DNA of 6,160 nt from Planctomycetota bacterium (lineage in GTDB: Bacteria; Planctomycetota; Phycisphaerae; Phycisphaerales; Phycisphaeraceae): contig JAJUHR010000116.1 in assembly GCA_029267795.1 (NCBI GenBank), positions 1-6,160 on the forward strand, given 5' to 3'. Within the stretch, counting starts at the first letter, position 1. Each line of letters begins with the position of its first letter. Below the pieces are notes generated by a model that did not search any database, was not told the DNA's origin, and worked only from the letters and a program-made list of their open reading frames with translations. Position numbers and translations under genes: made by a program. This document shows positions 1 to 5,899 of this stretch, piece by piece.

Positions 1-1
1 A

Positions 2-931
2 CAGAACCATGGGCCGGCCTTGCGCGACGAATCGCCGGACGCCCTGGTTTGGGGCTGCCGTGAGCACCTGGAGGTTTTCGTCTTCAGCGAGGGCTTGCTG
101 AAAGCCTGGCACACAGTGCCGACGGATGCGGATGACCTGCTGCTGTGCCTGCGCGTCGCCAGGGCTCGCCGCGGCGCCGACCTTCTGCGCGTGGCCACGT
201 GCGACGTCGACCGGGAAACCCTCGTGCGGATCGACGAGGAACCCCACCTCACGCGGGTCCGGGCCGACGAAAAACCGCTCCTGCAGGAAGCCCTCGCGGC
301 CGCTGCCTCCAGCCTCGACGGGCGTGTTTCACCGCCGATTAACCTGCGTCGGGAAGCCCTGGCAGACCCCGACGTTTTCCGCCCCTACCGCGCCCCCTTG
401 GTCGCTGCCACGGTCGCGGCCCTGCTCCTGCTGGCGTGTTCGGCCGGGGCCATGCTTTGGCGGGCCGATCGGTACGAGCGGTCAGCCGCCGATCTCCGCA
501 CCCAGCAGGAGTCCCTGTTCCACGAGCTGTTCCCCAGTCAAGCCGTCCCGGCCAGCATCCGATCGCGCCTGGCCAGCGAAGTGCAACAGCTCAGCCGTTC
601 CGGGGGCCAGATGCCCGGCGGGCTCCCCGCGACGTCGGCCTTGGTCATGCTCAAAGACACCCTGGCCGGCCTTCCCACCACGGCCCGATACCGGGTGGAC
701 GAGATCCGTCTGGCCGATGGGCAACTGCGGCTCGAGGGTCAAGCCGGCTCGCACAGCGATATCAACCAGATCGTCGACTCGCTGCGGCAACACAGCGGAC
801 TAAGCATCGAGCCGCTGCGTGTGGAGCAACTGGCCAGCCAATGGGTGGCGTACACCGTCATCGGTTCCTACGCGGGCGGGGACAGCGATTGGGAGATCAA
901 CGACCAAGCCACGGGAGAGCACCCATGGTGA
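2..931 (+). CDS. GspL/PilN-like inner-membrane secretion protein (5' partial)
   Basis: Probably the cytoplasmic-membrane platform protein of a type II secretion or type IV pilus-like system, linking the assembly ATPase to the pseudopilus. The frame is open to the left edge, so the gene begins outside the window; the TTG at 20 is only the first start-like codon and has no convincing ribosome-binding site. Numbering from that TTG, residues 1-105 look like the end of a GspL cytoplasmic (actin-like) domain. The motif INLRREALA (107-115) resembles the linker that precedes the membrane helix in GspL/PilN proteins. One membrane helix spans about 126-147, a charged, probably coiled segment 150-195, and a small alpha/beta periplasmic domain about 220-285. 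The stop overlaps the next gene by 7 bases, and that neighbour is GspM/PilO-like, which supports the assignment. The family call rests on architecture and context rather than on an invariant motif; a fused PilM-PilN protein is the main alternative. Confidence 0.7.
   Translation, partial: QNHGPALRDESPDALVWGCREHLEVFVFSEGLLKAWHTVPTDADDLLLCLRVARARRGADLLRVATCDVDRETLVRIDEEPHLTRVRADEKPLLQEALAAAASSLDGRVSPPINLRREALADPDVFRPYRAPLVAATVAALLLLACSAGAMLWRADRYERSAADLRTQQESLFHELFPSQAVPASIRSRLASEVQQLSRSGGQMPGGLPATSALVMLKDTLAGLPTTARYRVDEIRLADGQLRLEGQAGSHSDINQIVDSLRQHSGLSIEPLRVEQLASQWVAYTVIGSYAGGDSDWEINDQATGEHPW
913..919 (+). promoter_or_regulatory. Ribosome-binding site of the GspM/PilO-like gene
   Basis: GGGAGAG lies 5 bases before the ATG at 925, inside the end of the upstream gene. 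It decides the start: the same frame stays open back to an ATG at 436, but that stretch only shadows the upstream gene. Confidence 0.6.
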
Positions 932-1470
932 TCCCTAAGCCTCCGCGCGTCGTTTTCCTGAGCGGTTTGCTGGCCGCCGGGTTGGTCTGCATCAACGCCT
1001 GGGCGTACTCGCGGCTCAAGGAACAACGCGCCGACGTGGCCGACGCCGCAGAAGAGCTCCACCAGTGCCGGCGTCTCGCCGCCACCCTTGGCCGACTCCA
1101 GGGCCCTTCGGTCCCGGCCGGGTCGAAGCCCATCCAACCGAACGACATGATCCGCTGGATCGAGCAATCGGCCCAACACGCCCAAGTCTCGATGGACCAC
1201 CTCGTGAAGATCTGGCCCGAACCCGTCAAGCGCATCGGCAATTCACGGCTCAAGCAGGCCCCGGTTCAACTGCAGCTACGATCGGTCGATTTGCAACAAC
1301 TGATCACGCTGCTCCACCACTTGGCCTCCGAGGCTCACGGCTTGCAGATCACGGCGATCCGGCTCGCCGCGGACCAGGATAACCCGCAGGGCGAAGAGCT
1401 CTGGACAGCCGAGGCCACCGTGACGTACGTGTTCGATGAACCGCAGTCCCCCCAAGCGAGGGTCCAATGA
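925..1470 (+). CDS. GspM/PilO-like inner-membrane secretion protein
   Basis: A 181-residue bitopic membrane protein, probably the GspM/PilO partner of the GspL/PilN-like protein encoded just upstream; in known systems the two form a heterodimeric inner-membrane platform. It has a short basic N-terminus (KPPR), one membrane helix at about residues 9-28, a charged helical or coiled stretch 29-58, a proline-containing linker, then a compact alpha/beta domain about 72-170. Within that domain, a strand-helix-strand run (113-145, including DLQQLITLLHHLA) and a final strand (TAEATVTYVF) fit the ferredoxin-like fold of PilO/GspM. The ATG at 925 is preferred because it follows a good ribosome-binding site and places the membrane helix at the N-terminus. 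It overlaps the upstream stop (ATGGTGA), and its own TGA overlaps the next ATG. Sequence identity in this family is low, so the call rests mainly on size, topology and gene order. Confidence 0.68.
   Translation: MVIPKPPRVVFLSGLLAAGLVCINAWAYSRLKEQRADVADAAEELHQCRRLAATLGRLQGPSVPAGSKPIQPNDMIRWIEQSAQHAQVSMDHLVKIWPEPVKRIGNSRLKQAPVQLQLRSVDLQQLITLLHHLASEAHGLQITAIRLAADQDNPQGEELWTAEATVTYVFDEPQSPQARVQ
1456..1462 (+). promoter_or_regulatory. Ribosome-binding site of the TPR lipoprotein gene
   Basis: GCGAGGG lies 4 bases before the ATG at 1467. It favours that start over the in-frame ATG at 1497, which has no purine-rich site in front of it. Confidence 0.5.
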
Positions 1471-2102
1471 CAGTCCGCTCACGCCCATCCGCATCGATGA
1501 CTCGGCTCTCCCTGTTCGCCGCGATCGCCTTCGCTTCGCTGATGGGTGGGGGCTGCGCAGCCCCGTCTGCGCCAACAGCGGGCGAATACCTCACGATCGA
1601 AAAAGACCCCAGGAAAGACCCCGACGCGGCTCAGCGGCTGAACAGCGAAGCCCTGGCTTACCTGCAGCGACGTGAATTCGAAAAGGCCGAGGAACTCCTG
1701 AAAAAAGCCCTGGCCCGCGACGTGACGTGCGGCCCGGCCCACAACAACCTGGGCAAGGTGTACTACCACCAGTCCAAGCTCTATCTGGCAGCCTGGGAAT
1801 TCCAGTACGCGATCCAGCTGATGCCCCATCAGCCCGAACCCCGCAACAACCTGGGGTTGGTGTTCGAGGCGGTGGGCAAGCTCGACGATGCGGTGCAGAT
1901 GTACGACGAGGCGCTGAGCCTGCAGCCGGACGACCCGCAACTGGTGGGCAACCTCGCCCGCGCCCGCGTCCGACGGGGCGACCACGACGAACGAACCCGT
2001 CAGCTGCTGACCGACCTGATCATGAAAGACACCCGGCCGTCATGGGTCACCTGGGCCAGGGAAAAACTGGCAGCCCTTTCAACACCCGAAAACCAGCCCT
2101 GA
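1467..2102 (+). CDS. TPR-repeat lipoprotein, possible pilotin or assembly factor
   Basis: A 211-residue exported protein, probably a lipoprotein. Residues 11-29 form a hydrophobic signal (TRLSLFAAIAFASLM), followed by GGGC with Cys30 as the likely lipidated residue; the lipobox is loose, having glycines at -3 to -1. Tetratricopeptide repeats follow at about 54-87 (EALAYLQRREFEKAEELLKK), 88-121 (AHNNLGKVYY) and 122-155 (PRNNLGLVFEAVGKLDDA), with a degenerate fourth at 156-187. TPRs are protein-binding helical pairs. In type IV pilus and Tad systems, TPR lipoproteins (PilF/PilW, TadD) help assemble the outer-membrane secretin, so location in a GspL/GspM-like operon suggests a comparable role; this is inference. 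The ATG overlaps the upstream stop (ATGA), which argues for coupled translation. An alternative start at 1497 would give a shorter, more typical signal peptide. It appears to be the last gene of the operon. Confidence 0.8.
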   Translation: MTVRSRPSASMTRLSLFAAIAFASLMGGGCAAPSAPTAGEYLTIEKDPRKDPDAAQRLNSEALAYLQRREFEKAEELLKKALARDVTCGPAHNNLGKVYYHQSKLYLAAWEFQYAIQLMPHQPEPRNNLGLVFEAVGKLDDAVQMYDEALSLQPDDPQLVGNLARARVRRGDHDERTRQLLTDLIMKDTRPSWVTWAREKLAALSTPENQP

Positions 2103-2140
2103 CCCAGGGATGACAGCGACCGACGCTCCAGGCAAATGAT

Positions 2141-2170
2141 AACCCCCGGCTCGTTTCCGGGGCCGGGGGC
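2141..2170 (-). terminator. Hairpin terminator between convergent genes
   Basis: On the - strand a stem AGCCCCCGGC pairs with GCCGGGGGTT: 10 base pairs including one G-U, with an 11-base loop. It is followed by the T-rich ATCATTT. It lies about 31 bases past the stop of the VPLPA-CTERM gene and 38 bases past the stop of the TPR lipoprotein gene. The T-rich flank is only on the - strand side, so it best fits termination of the - strand gene, although the stem could also slow + strand transcripts. Confidence 0.65.
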
Positions 2171-2201
2171 TGGTTGGCGTGAGGTGATCGTATCGTCGGG
2201 A

Positions 2202-3062
2202 TCACGCCCTGCGGTTGCGGACCTTCTTCACGACGCCCAAACCGCCCAACAGGCTCATGCCCATCCACGCAGCGGCCGGGAGAGGAACGAGCACGCCGCC
2301 GCCTCTTGCGGTCAAGCCGCCCACGGCGTCGATTTCGTTGTCACCATCGCGGAGCACCGCCCCAGGCCCGCCGTGCGTCACCGACACGTACTGGAACGTC
2401 TGATTGCCCGGGAGCCGGTATACCGCCACAAAGCCATCGGCGATGTGCGACAGCGTGGGCGACCAACCCTCGAGATAGACCTTATCGAGCGTGGCCTGAG
2501 TCCAACCCGCGTCGGTGGCGTTGGGGTCGTTCGACAACCAAACGCTGTTTTCCAACACCTCCCCAGGCAGCGGGCCGTGGTCGACTTGAACGAAGATGAC
2601 CGCCTGGTTCGCCTGGCCGCGGAGGTCCCAAACAATCCCCTCAGAAGGTCTGCCGCCGGTGATGCCGCCGCCAAAACTAACGGTATTACCGCCGTCTTGA
2701 ACCCAGTAGAAATCCCTGGCGTTCGCGTTGCCGGCAAAAGTGCCGTCCACCGTGGCCCCGTTCCAACTCAGCACGTTAGGGTTGGGCGTGCCCCCCATGC
2801 CGTTGGCGCCTTTGACGTAGGTTCCCAAGCCGAACCCCGCGGGGTCGACCCAAAGGCCGTCGTCGAGCAGCCCCGCGTTCACGATCGCCTGCCGATTGGC
2901 AAGGGTGTCCGCGCCGTAAATCAACGCCGCGAACGTCCCGACGGTGGCCCCCTGCCAGGAACGGGGATCGTTCGGGTCCGTCACGGTCGCTGCCTTAACG
3001 GGCTGCACCGCCACCACGGCCACTGCGAGCGCACCGACACCACAGGCACCAAACCTTTTCAT
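2202..3062 (-). CDS. VPLPA-CTERM (PEP-CTERM-type) sorted surface protein
   Basis: A 286-residue secreted protein with unknown mature function. Residues 1-24 are a Sec signal peptide (KR followed by a hydrophobic core, likely cleaved after VKA). The C-terminus carries the three parts of a PEP-CTERM-type sorting signal: the motif VPLPAAAW (259-266), a membrane-spanning stretch to about 278, and a basic tail KKVRNRRA. Proteins of this class are processed by an exosortase and typically associate with envelope or exopolysaccharide. The mature region (25-255) is rich in G, N, D and aromatic residues and looks beta-stranded, with notable segments DHGPLPGE (161-168), KVYLEGW (194-200), LPGNQTFQYVSV (217-228) and the acidic DGDNEIDAV (239-247), possibly a metal-binding loop. 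The start is fixed by the signal peptide and by AAGGAGA upstream. It is monocistronic: the next gene upstream on this strand is a tRNA and the downstream side ends in a terminator. No exosortase gene is in the window. Confidence 0.87.
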   Translation of the reverse strand: MKRFGACGVGALAVAVVAVQPVKAATVTDPNDPRSWQGATVGTFAALIYGADTLANRQAIVNAGLLDDGLWVDPAGFGLGTYVKGANGMGGTPNPNVLSWNGATVDGTFAGNANARDFYWVQDGGNTVSFGGGITGGRPSEGIVWDLRGQANQAVIFVQVDHGPLPGEVLENSVWLSNDPNATDAGWTQATLDKVYLEGWSPTLSHIADGFVAVYRLPGNQTFQYVSVTHGGPGAVLRDGDNEIDAVGGLTARGGGVLVPLPAAAWMGMSLLGGLGVVKKVRNRRA

Positions 3063-3072
3063 GACGATCGTC
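3063..3072. repeat. 10-base palindrome between RBS and start codon
   Basis: GACGATCGTC is a perfect self-complementary decamer lying directly before the ATG of the VPLPA-CTERM gene and touching its ribosome-binding site. It may be chance, or a weak operator or mRNA structure affecting initiation. Confidence 0.3.
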
Positions 3073-3077
3073 TCCTT
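3071..3077 (-). promoter_or_regulatory. Ribosome-binding site of the VPLPA-CTERM gene
   Basis: On the - strand AAGGAGA stands 8 bases before the ATG. It is the strongest Shine-Dalgarno match in the window and confirms this start and strand. Confidence 0.75.
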
Positions 3078-3152
3078 TTTTATGACCTGCTCTCAGGACC
3101 TTAAAAGAAGTGGCGAATCTCGCTCATAAGAGATGCCCGATGCACAGCTAAT

Positions 3153-3180
3153 AATTTACTTCATTATTCTCAAATGGCAA
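3153..3180 (-). promoter_or_regulatory. Candidate sigma70-type promoter of the VPLPA-CTERM gene
   Basis: On the - strand TTGCCA (3175-3180) and TAAATT (3153-3158) are separated by 16 bases, within a stretch clearly richer in A and T than the rest of the window. Transcription would start about 85 bases before the start codon. The match is moderate and other AT-rich hexamers nearby could serve instead. Confidence 0.35.
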
Positions 3181-3502
3181 GGCTTTTTCATATTTTTATC
3201 GATAGATCCGACATTCTTTACATGTCCCTCCGACCCACCGCGATGATGTTCCGGGATGGTGCCGGGGTTAGGGGTTGCGAGAGTTTAGATGTGGCAAAAA
3301 CAACCGACATATATACCGGGTTGCCTGGCACACGCAATACCTCCAGCGATACCCGTAGCAGTCGCGGCGCTTTTTCGGTGCAAGACGGCGCAACGCAGCG
3401 CGACCCCAGCCACCGACCGGGCGAGCAAGACGATCGTTCTAACAGCGGAAGAAATGCGAGAGTTAGCGGCGACGCGCGGCGAGAGGCAATTCTCTGCACA
3501 AA
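3181..3502. other. Intergenic stretch with no supported gene
   Basis: Between the VPLPA-CTERM leader and the 3' end of the tRNA gene I find no convincing coding region, RNA gene or mobile-element end. Open frames here run into the tRNA and gain their apparent protein sequence from it. The left end (3181-3225) is AT-rich and the remainder returns to GC-rich. A weak inverted repeat (CTAAC/GTTAG, 3439-3443 and 3462-3466) has a long loop and no T tract, so it is not a convincing tRNA terminator. Confidence 0.5.
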
Positions 3503-3576
3503 CGAGGGCGACGGGGCTCGAACCCGCAACCTTCGGATCGACAATCCGATGCTCTAACCAATTGAGCTACGCCCCC
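3503..3576 (-). tRNA. tRNA-Asp (anticodon GTC)
   Basis: The - strand folds into a complete 74-base cloverleaf. The acceptor GGGGGCG pairs with CGCCCTC (one G-U), the D arm is GCTC/GAGC, the anticodon stem TCGGA/TCCGA encloses the loop TTGTCGA, and the T arm is GCGGG/CCCGT with the loop TTCGAAC. The anticodon at loop positions 34-36 is GTC, which reads the aspartate codons GAC and GAU. The discriminator base is G, as expected for tRNA-Asp. The 3' CCA is not encoded, so it must be added after transcription. Position 37 is G, whereas A is usual in well-known bacterial tRNA-Asp. A promoter lies about 45 bases upstream. Confidence 0.95.
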
Positions 3577-3621
3577 GTGACTCTATCTGCAGGCAGGCCG
3601 CTGCTCGCAAACTTCCGCAGT

Positions 3622-3649
3622 ACTCTAGGGCTCCTCGGTGGCTTGTCAA
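3622..3649 (-). promoter_or_regulatory. Sigma70-like promoter of tRNA-Asp
   Basis: On the - strand a perfect TTGACA (3644-3649) is followed after 16 bases by TAGAGT (3622-3627), a 4 of 6 match to the -10 consensus. Transcription would begin near 3615, leaving a leader of about 40 bases before the mature tRNA. It lies wholly in the gap after the ferritin-like gene, so the tRNA need not depend on the nuo operon. Confidence 0.6.
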
Positions 3650-3678
3650 CCAGCCGATCCACCGCCTCCATCGGTCTC

Positions 3679-4122
3679 TTACGCGGCCGACTGGAGCCCC
3701 AGGGAACGGCAAGCGGATTCAAACCGCTCCAGCTGCGACAGGTTCTCCTCGAGCAGGGCCTCCAATGCTTCCCGCACCGAGGGGGCTAGGCCTTCCAGCT
3801 CCAAGACGCGACGGTAGGCCTCTACCTGCTCGCGCTTGTCCTCGATCAACTTCGGTAGCAGCGTAGGCAAGTCGACGTAGTGGTAAAACGCGACCCGCTG
3901 CCCGTAACCCGCGGGCCTGGGCGTTTCCCCTAGAGATTCGATCAAAGCCGACAACCGCTGGGCGTGATCGATGCTGAGCCGGGCCGCCGATCGCACGGCC
4001 GACCATTGCCGATAGGTCTGCGGCGTCACATGCAGCCCAGCCTCCGGCATGTGACGCGCGAGGCTGCGCATCTCACGCGCCAGCAGGCCGTTCAACCCGT
4101 CGGACAGGGCTTTCGTGTTCAT
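3679..4122 (-). CDS. Ferritin-like four-helix protein coupled to nuoN
   Basis: A 147-residue, almost wholly helical soluble protein with the layout of small ferritin/bacterioferritin-like proteins. Helix A is at about 4-25 (LNGLLAREM with Glu17), helix B 36-65 (IDHAQRLSALIESLGETP, His53, ending in the LG-x-P turn typical of this fold), helix C 84-111 (LLPKLIEDKREQVEAYRRVLE, Glu101) and helix D 115-138 (EALLEENLSQLERFE). By my alignment by eye, some di-iron ligands are absent: the Glu three residues before His53 is Ser50, and the helix D Glu-x-x-His becomes Asn-x-x-Gln. It may therefore bind metal poorly or act structurally. There is no signal peptide or membrane segment. Its ATG overlaps the nuoN stop (ATGA) with no strong ribosome-binding site, so translation is probably coupled to nuoN. 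Function is unknown; iron handling near complex I is only a guess. A general four-helix bundle unrelated to ferritin remains possible. Confidence 0.75.
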   Translation of the reverse strand: MNTKALSDGLNGLLAREMRSLARHMPEAGLHVTPQTYRQWSAVRSAARLSIDHAQRLSALIESLGETPRPAGYGQRVAFYHYVDLPTLLPKLIEDKREQVEAYRRVLELEGLAPSVREALEALLEENLSQLERFESACRSLGLQSAA

Positions 4123-5798
4123 GGCTCGGCCGTATCGAGTGTTGGAAGATCGCCTCGTTCCACAGAGGCCACTGGGAAGTTGGCACCGAGCCCTTCCGTG
4201 GGAGAGCCGGCTTGAGATACAGAAGCCGTACCGGTCGCTTCATCCCCTCTTGGATCGCCTCCCGTCCCGGGCGCGGGCGGCGCCGGCTGGTGCACCAGTT
4301 GAAGCAGGGCGAAATCTTCCGTTAAGTCGGCGGCTCGGGCCGGAAACAGACCCGTCCACAGCAACACCGCAGAGCAAAGCACGAGGATTGCCACCCCGGC
4401 AAGGTCCGGCCGCAGCGGCAAGCTGTCCGGCGGCTCGGCGTGGAACGCCATGAAATACACCGGTCGCATGTAGTAGTACAGGCTCAGCAGCGTGTTCAGC
4501 AGCAGGGCCGCGATCAGCAGGAAACCCCACGCGCCCGCGTCGGCCATCGCCTTCATCAGGTACACCTTGCCCATGAACCCGCCCAGCCCGGGCATGCCGA
4601 ACAGGCTCAGCAGGAACAGCGTCAGCATCGTCGCCACCACCGGCGAGCGGCGCAACAACCCCGCCATGTCCCGGATGTCCTCGCTGCCTACGTCCTTCGC
4701 CACCAGGGCCGCCGCGGTGAACGCCCCGAGGTTCATGAACACGTAGACCAGCAGGTAGAACAGCACCGGCCCGGCCACCGCCGCTGAGGAGCTGCCCCCA
4801 TCGGTCCGGCAGATCAGGCTCGCGGCCATGATCATGTACCCGGCATGGGCGATCGAACTGTACGCCAACAGCCGCTTGATATTGGTTTGGTGGATGGCGA
4901 CCAGGTTGCCCCATGTGGCCGTGACCGCCCCCATGATCGCCACCGCGGCAAGCAGCCCCGTTAGGTGCGACTCGCCCGGCCAAGTCCCCGCTCCCAACGA
5001 CCCCACCACCCGCAGCAGCAGGCACACCGCCGCGCCCTTCGACGCCACCGAGAGGAACGTCGTCACCTCGATCGGCGCCGCCTCGAACACGTCCGGGCAC
5101 CAGAAGTGCATCGGCACCGCTGAGAGCTTGAACGCGATCCCGGCGAACATCGACAGCAGCCCGACGGCCAGCAACGGCGTGACCCCCGAGGCCGCCGCCC
5201 GCCCAACGCCCTCCAGCTCCAGCGTCCCGGTCGTGCCATAGATCAGCGACATGCCGTAGAGCATCACCGCGCTGCTGGCGGCCCCGAAAATCACGTACTT
5301 CAGGGCCGCTTCCGAGCCGGCGCGGTGCCGCTTGCGGAACCCGGCCAGTGCGAAGCTGGGCAGCGAGGCCGACTCGGTGGCGATAAAGATCATCAGCAGG
5401 TTGCTCGCCGAAGCCATCAACGACATCCCGAGCGTCGCCCCGAGCAACAGGCACAGGAAGTCGGGGGTATCCAGCGGGTCCGGCCGGCGTGAGCTGACGA
5501 TCCACCACTGGATCAGCACGAGCATCGTGAACATCAGCAGCACCAGCTTGAACAGCTGACTGAAGTAGTCCACGGTGAGCGATCCGCCGAAGACGAACCC
5601 GTAATCCCCCGCCAAGTCCAGCGTCCGCAGCAGACTCAGCACAGCGAGCGCCAGCCCACCTAACGCAGCCAGAGCCAGCACCCGGCTATTGCGGGGAGCC
5701 ACCAGGGGCACGAGGATCACCGCGCACATCGCGATGACCAGCCAGACCTCTGGCAGGACGAGCCTCAGTTCGGTTGTGGTGGGTAATACTCCGCTCAA
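4119..5798 (-). CDS. nuoN: NADH-quinone oxidoreductase subunit N
   Basis: The antiporter-like membrane subunit N of respiratory complex I, which moves protons as electrons pass from NADH to quinone. It has about 14 hydrophobic helices through residue 486. Functional residues known from E. coli NuoN are recognisable: Glu142 in IATESAS (equivalent to E133), Lys224 in FKLSAVPMHFW (K217), Lys254 in SVASKG (K247, the same 30-residue spacing) and Lys411 in GFMGKVY (K395). The family signatures CPDVFEAAP and NIKRLLAYSSIAHAGYM (306-322) are also present. The start is a TTG preceded by an in-frame TAG two codons upstream; the ribosome-binding site is weak, so a slightly later start cannot be excluded, but the N-terminal ELRLVLPEVWL is typical. 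At 559 residues it is longer than the roughly 485-500 usual for the family, because of a polar Pro/Gly/Ala/Ser/Thr-rich tail from about 503. It follows nuoM and overlaps the ferritin-like gene by 4 bases. Confidence 0.96.
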   Translation of the reverse strand: MSGVLPTTTELRLVLPEVWLVIAMCAVILVPLVAPRNSRVLALAALGGLALAVLSLLRTLDLAGDYGFVFGGSLTVDYFSQLFKLVLLMFTMLVLIQWWIVSSRRPDPLDTPDFLCLLLGATLGMSLMASASNLLMIFIATESASLPSFALAGFRKRHRAGSEAALKYVIFGAASSAVMLYGMSLIYGTTGTLELEGVGRAAASGVTPLLAVGLLSMFAGIAFKLSAVPMHFWCPDVFEAAPIEVTTFLSVASKGAAVCLLLRVVGSLGAGTWPGESHLTGLLAAVAIMGAVTATWGNLVAIHQTNIKRLLAYSSIAHAGYMIMAASLICRTDGGSSSAAVAGPVLFYLLVYVFMNLGAFTAAALVAKDVGSEDIRDMAGLLRRSPVVATMLTLFLLSLFGMPGLGGFMGKVYLMKAMADAGAWGFLLIAALLLNTLLSLYYYMRPVYFMAFHAEPPDSLPLRPDLAGVAILVLCSAVLLWTGLFPARAADLTEDFALLQLVHQPAPPAPGTGGDPRGDEATGTASVSQAGSPTEGLGANFPVASVERGDLPTLDTAEP

Positions 5799-5899
5799 GT
5801 TCTACGTCCCGCTTATCGATGCGGACTCGCCCGGGGACAGCCTGGCATGGGCTGGGTCGTCAGCGCCTACCGCCCGCCCACACCTGACCCCACGGCAAC
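5799..5899 (-). other. nuoM-nuoN spacer
   Basis: A 101-base GC-rich spacer between the nuoM stop and the nuoN start, unusually wide for nuo genes, which are commonly tightly packed. I see no small gene, terminator or clear promoter in it. It contains the weak purine run GCGGGA before the nuoN TTG. Confidence 0.4.

Noticed and set aside
436..924. Upstream extension of the GspM/PilO-like frame
   Set aside because: It overlaps the GspL-like gene in another frame; the extension is Arg/Pro/Gly-rich and would bury the membrane helix. The ATG at 925 has a proper ribosome-binding site.
2136..3104. Long + strand open frame of 322 codons
   Set aside because: It is antisense to the VPLPA-CTERM gene, which has a signal peptide, sorting signal, ribosome-binding site and terminator. 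The + strand product has no recognisable domain.
3175..3190. Sigma54-like site on the + strand (TGGCAAGGCTTTTTCA)
   Set aside because: The invariant GC of the -12 element is missing, and the site points away from the only nearby gene it could serve.
3174..3557. Open frames on both strands (3174-3557 and 3218-3544) overlapping the tRNA
   Set aside because: They include translated tRNA sequence, lack ribosome-binding sites and show no recognisable domain.
3400..3576. Possible integration site at the 3' end of tRNA-Asp
   Set aside because: I found no direct repeat of the tRNA 3' end in the window and no integrase gene.
3289..3789. + strand open frame containing GLEPATFGSTIRCSNQLSYAP
   Set aside because: This peptide is the known artefact of translating the antisense strand of a tRNA gene. 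The frame runs straight through tRNA-Asp and into the ferritin-like gene.
4240..5508. 422-codon - strand open frame inside nuoN
   Set aside because: It is an alternate frame of the GC-rich nuoN gene, rich in Arg, Gly and Pro with no domain; the NuoN frame has all conserved residues.
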